Assembly: GCA_002732015.1 (NCBI GenBank)
Contig: PCCU01000063.1
Coordinates: 1 to 9,083 of the forward strand
Length of the DNA: 9,083 bases
Direction of reading: 5' to 3'
Source of the DNA: Candidatus Pelagibacterales bacterium
GTDB taxonomy: Bacteria > Pseudomonadota > Alphaproteobacteria > TMED109
In this document: one piece after another, positions 7,467 through 9,083 of the stretch
How positions within the stretch are numbered: position 1 is the first letter of the stretch
How the letters are laid out: every line of letters starts with the position of its first letter
Position numbers and translations under genes: made by a program
Notes under the pieces: model-generated
What the model was told of the DNA's origin: nothing
The model's database searches: none
What the model saw: only the letters and a program-made list of their open reading frames with translations

Positions 7467-7498
7467 AATCGAGTTGGCAATAAAATGCCAACTCGATT
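7467..7498. promoter_or_regulatory. 13-bp perfect hairpin between binding-protein and permease genes
   Basis: AATCGAGTTGGCA (7467-7479) and TGCCAACTCGATT (7486-7498) are perfect reverse complements around a 6-base loop. On the minus transcript the hairpin lies after the binding-protein stop and is followed by TCTCTGG rather than a run of U, so it is not a textbook intrinsic terminator in that direction. Hairpins at this place in binding-protein operons commonly protect the upstream message from 3' exonucleases or lower expression of the permeases relative to the binding protein; that role is inferred here. Confidence 0.7.
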
Positions 7499-7516
7499 AA
7501 AACAAACTATTTTTTA

Positions 7517-9083
7517 TCAATTTTTAGGAAATTTATTGAACCAAATTAATCTTGTGTAGGGAATATTTTGAGGATAAACATTCATGTGGTTCATATCTTC
7601 TAAGGATTTAACGTCAGCTATATTTTTAGTAAATCCATAATCCATTCTTCCTGCTAAAGAATTTTTAACTAAATTTGGATCATTATCATAGCTTGGTGAA
7701 ACAATTATTTCATCAATCCTTGCTCTACCTTCATGAAAACTATCAAATGGAACCATCACTAGATAGTCATTCATTTGAACTTCTTGGACTCGATATGGAC
7801 CTGAACCTATTGGCTTTTGCCAATACGGATGTTGTTGAAATGCATTGGGATCAACGTTATCTAAGTACTTCTTGGGTAAAGGCGGAAATTGTGAAAATGT
7901 TAATAAAACATTAGGATCAACCTTTTCAAAATTAAGTATTATTTTATTACCATCTACCGATATTCCCGAAATACTTTTTGCACTTCCATTCAAGAAACTT
8001 TCAGATCCCTTTAGGGATTTAAAAGTTGTTTTAAAGTTTGGCATCAACTGAGGTACTTTTATGGCTAATTCAATATTCCATTTTATTTCCTCAGCAGTGA
8101 TTTTATTGCCATCATGCCATTTCAGATTATCTTTGAGCATAAATGTAAGGGTTTTACCATCTTCGCTGAGGCTATAATACTTTGCCATTTTTGGACGAGT
8201 AGGCGCTAGTCCTCCATCGCACGTAATTAGCCTGTCATAAAGAACTTTGTTCGTGATAAACATTCCTGGATTAAACCATGGATGCTCAAAAAACTCTTGT
8301 GGCCCAGTATTGGAATGCAAGACCATTTTTCCCTCTTCATTAGGTTCAGTGGTCCAATTAACAATTCCCCAATCATAATTGTATTGGGGATTTCCATATA
8401 ATGCACCATTCCTATTTACTTTTTTACTTTCAAAAATAAATGCCTGTTGATGGTAGAGTGGGTAAGTATATAGTTGATCTTGCATATATTTCGCTATCTT
8501 ACTGAAGCCTATTTTCTGCTTTGCGACATCTGGCGTACTTATAATAGCGTCAATCATTCCATCCAATGTAGGATCACTTGGACTCGGAGCAATTGAAATT
8601 GTACCTGAGCGATATCTACTGTAGAACTCTTGGAGAGCTAATGGGCCATGCGCTCCATACGCAAGATCCCACTTTACTGATGAAGGACCATTATCAGGAT
8701 CTTTAGGAGCTGTCCAAAGTTGAGCACCAACATCACCTTCCAATTTTCTAAAGTTCATTTTTACACCAACATCAGCAAGATAAGCTTGTATTGCTGTCAT
8801 TAAATCAACTGTTAGCTGGTCCCCATAATAAAAGACCATATCTAGTTCAATGTTAGAATCCCAATTGGCTTCTTTCAGTAAGCTTCGGGCTTTATCAGGA
8901 TTGTAAGCATAACCCTCTAAGCCTGCTGGCTTATAAGGGCCATTAGGTATATGTGATTCTGACATTAAGGCTTTCCCTTCAAGGAGTGTGTCCTTGATGG
9001 TTTCCATGTCAATAGCATAAGCAATAGCATGTCTGACCCTAACGTCTGACAGAGGATTGCTATTGGTTGCTTTAGCAGTTACC
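7517..9083 (-). CDS. Family 5 (OppA/DppA-type) substrate-binding protein with rearranged half-domains, partial
   Basis: Captures the solute outside the inner membrane and hands it to the permeases. The frame runs without a stop to the window edge. The ATG at 9007 is internal, because the upstream codons read NPLSDVRVRHAIAYAID, a conserved mid-protein signature. The visible 521 residues fall into two parts. The first (9082 to about 8350) is a C-terminal half: the DVRVRHAIAYAID helix, YNPDKARSLLKEANW, and the closing YTYPLYHQQAFIFESKKVN to NPQYNYDWGIVNW. A short linker (TTEPNEEG) leads, without a signal peptide, into a second part (about 8335-7520) that is an N-terminal half: KVLYDRLITCDGG, LSEDGKTLTFMLKDNLKWHD, KPIGSGPYRVQEV, then YTRLIWFNKFPKN and stop. 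A normal protein would continue from there with a DVRVRxAI helix. The amino terminus and any signal peptide or lipobox lie outside. The ligand is unknown. Confidence 0.9.
   Translation of the reverse strand, partial: VTAKATNSNPLSDVRVRHAIAYAIDMETIKDTLLEGKALMSESHIPNGPYKPAGLEGYAYNPDKARSLLKEANWDSNIELDMVFYYGDQLTVDLMTAIQAYLADVGVKMNFRKLEGDVGAQLWTAPKDPDNGPSSVKWDLAYGAHGPLALQEFYSRYRSGTISIAPSPSDPTLDGMIDAIISTPDVAKQKIGFSKIAKYMQDQLYTYPLYHQQAFIFESKKVNRNGALYGNPQYNYDWGIVNWTTEPNEEGKMVLHSNTGPQEFFEHPWFNPGMFITNKVLYDRLITCDGGLAPTRPKMAKYYSLSEDGKTLTFMLKDNLKWHDGNKITAEEIKWNIELAIKVPQLMPNFKTTFKSLKGSESFLNGSAKSISGISVDGNKIILNFEKVDPNVLLTFSQFPPLPKKYLDNVDPNAFQQHPYWQKPIGSGPYRVQEVQMNDYLVMVPFDSFHEGRARIDEIIVSPSYDNDPNLVKNSLAGRMDYGFTKNIADVKSLEDMNHMNVYPQNIPYTRLIWFNKFPKN

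Noticed and set aside
7452..7516. Missing C-terminal half of the binding protein explained by a premature stop or frameshift
   Set aside because: The 65 bases after the stop are AT-rich, contain the hairpin and run directly into an intact permease; there is no room for a C-terminal half of about 250 residues in any frame.
9005..9007. ATG at 9007 as the binding-protein start
   Set aside because: The 25 codons before it are in frame and encode the conserved DVRVRHAIAYAID helix, so the gene continues past the window edge.

Overview
The window is a low-GC piece of bacterial chromosome carrying a complete-looking dipeptide/oligopeptide-type (Opp/Dpp, nickel/peptide/opine class) ABC transporter followed by metabolic enzymes. 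Most start codons have no recognisable Shine-Dalgarno sequence, which fits the Bacteroidota and related FCB-type lineages but does not prove such an origin. The mix of Opp-type importer, PhyH-type dioxygenase, DapA-family lyase and lactonase resembles marine heterotroph genomes. That taxonomic reading is inference; no marker gene is present.

Layout. From right to left on the minus strand there is one long gene string: a family-5 substrate-binding protein (7517 to beyond 9083), a 13-bp intercistronic hairpin, permease 1 (OppB type, 6492-7451), permease 2 (OppC type, 5555-6484), ATPase 1 (OppD type, 4539-5549), ATPase 2 (OppF type, 3545-4546), a DapA-family lyase/aldolase (2541-3476) and a fold-type IV PLP aminotransferase (1584-2507). 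Gaps are 68 bp or less and several genes overlap, so one operon is likely. Converging on it is a plus-strand PhyH-family dioxygenase (830-1567). Divergent from that gene, with start codons only 18 bp apart, is a minus-strand seven-bladed-propeller lactonase (1-811) that is cut by the window edge and carries a frameshift near 660. No stretch longer than 300 bp lacks a gene. I see no RNA genes, mobile elements or CRISPR.

How the genes may work together. The transporter should capture and import a small solute, and the DapA-family lyase and aminotransferase, at the end of the same gene string, could process it. The substrate cannot be read from the sequence: this class takes peptides, but some members take oligosaccharides, opines or metal chelates, and the lyase lacks the Thr-Thr pair of true dihydrodipicolinate synthase.

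The outstanding oddity is the binding protein. Its visible part runs C-terminal half first and then, in the same reading frame, an N-terminal half, after which the gene stops. It is either a circular permutant or a one-and-a-half-copy fusion; the part that would decide lies just beyond base 9083.
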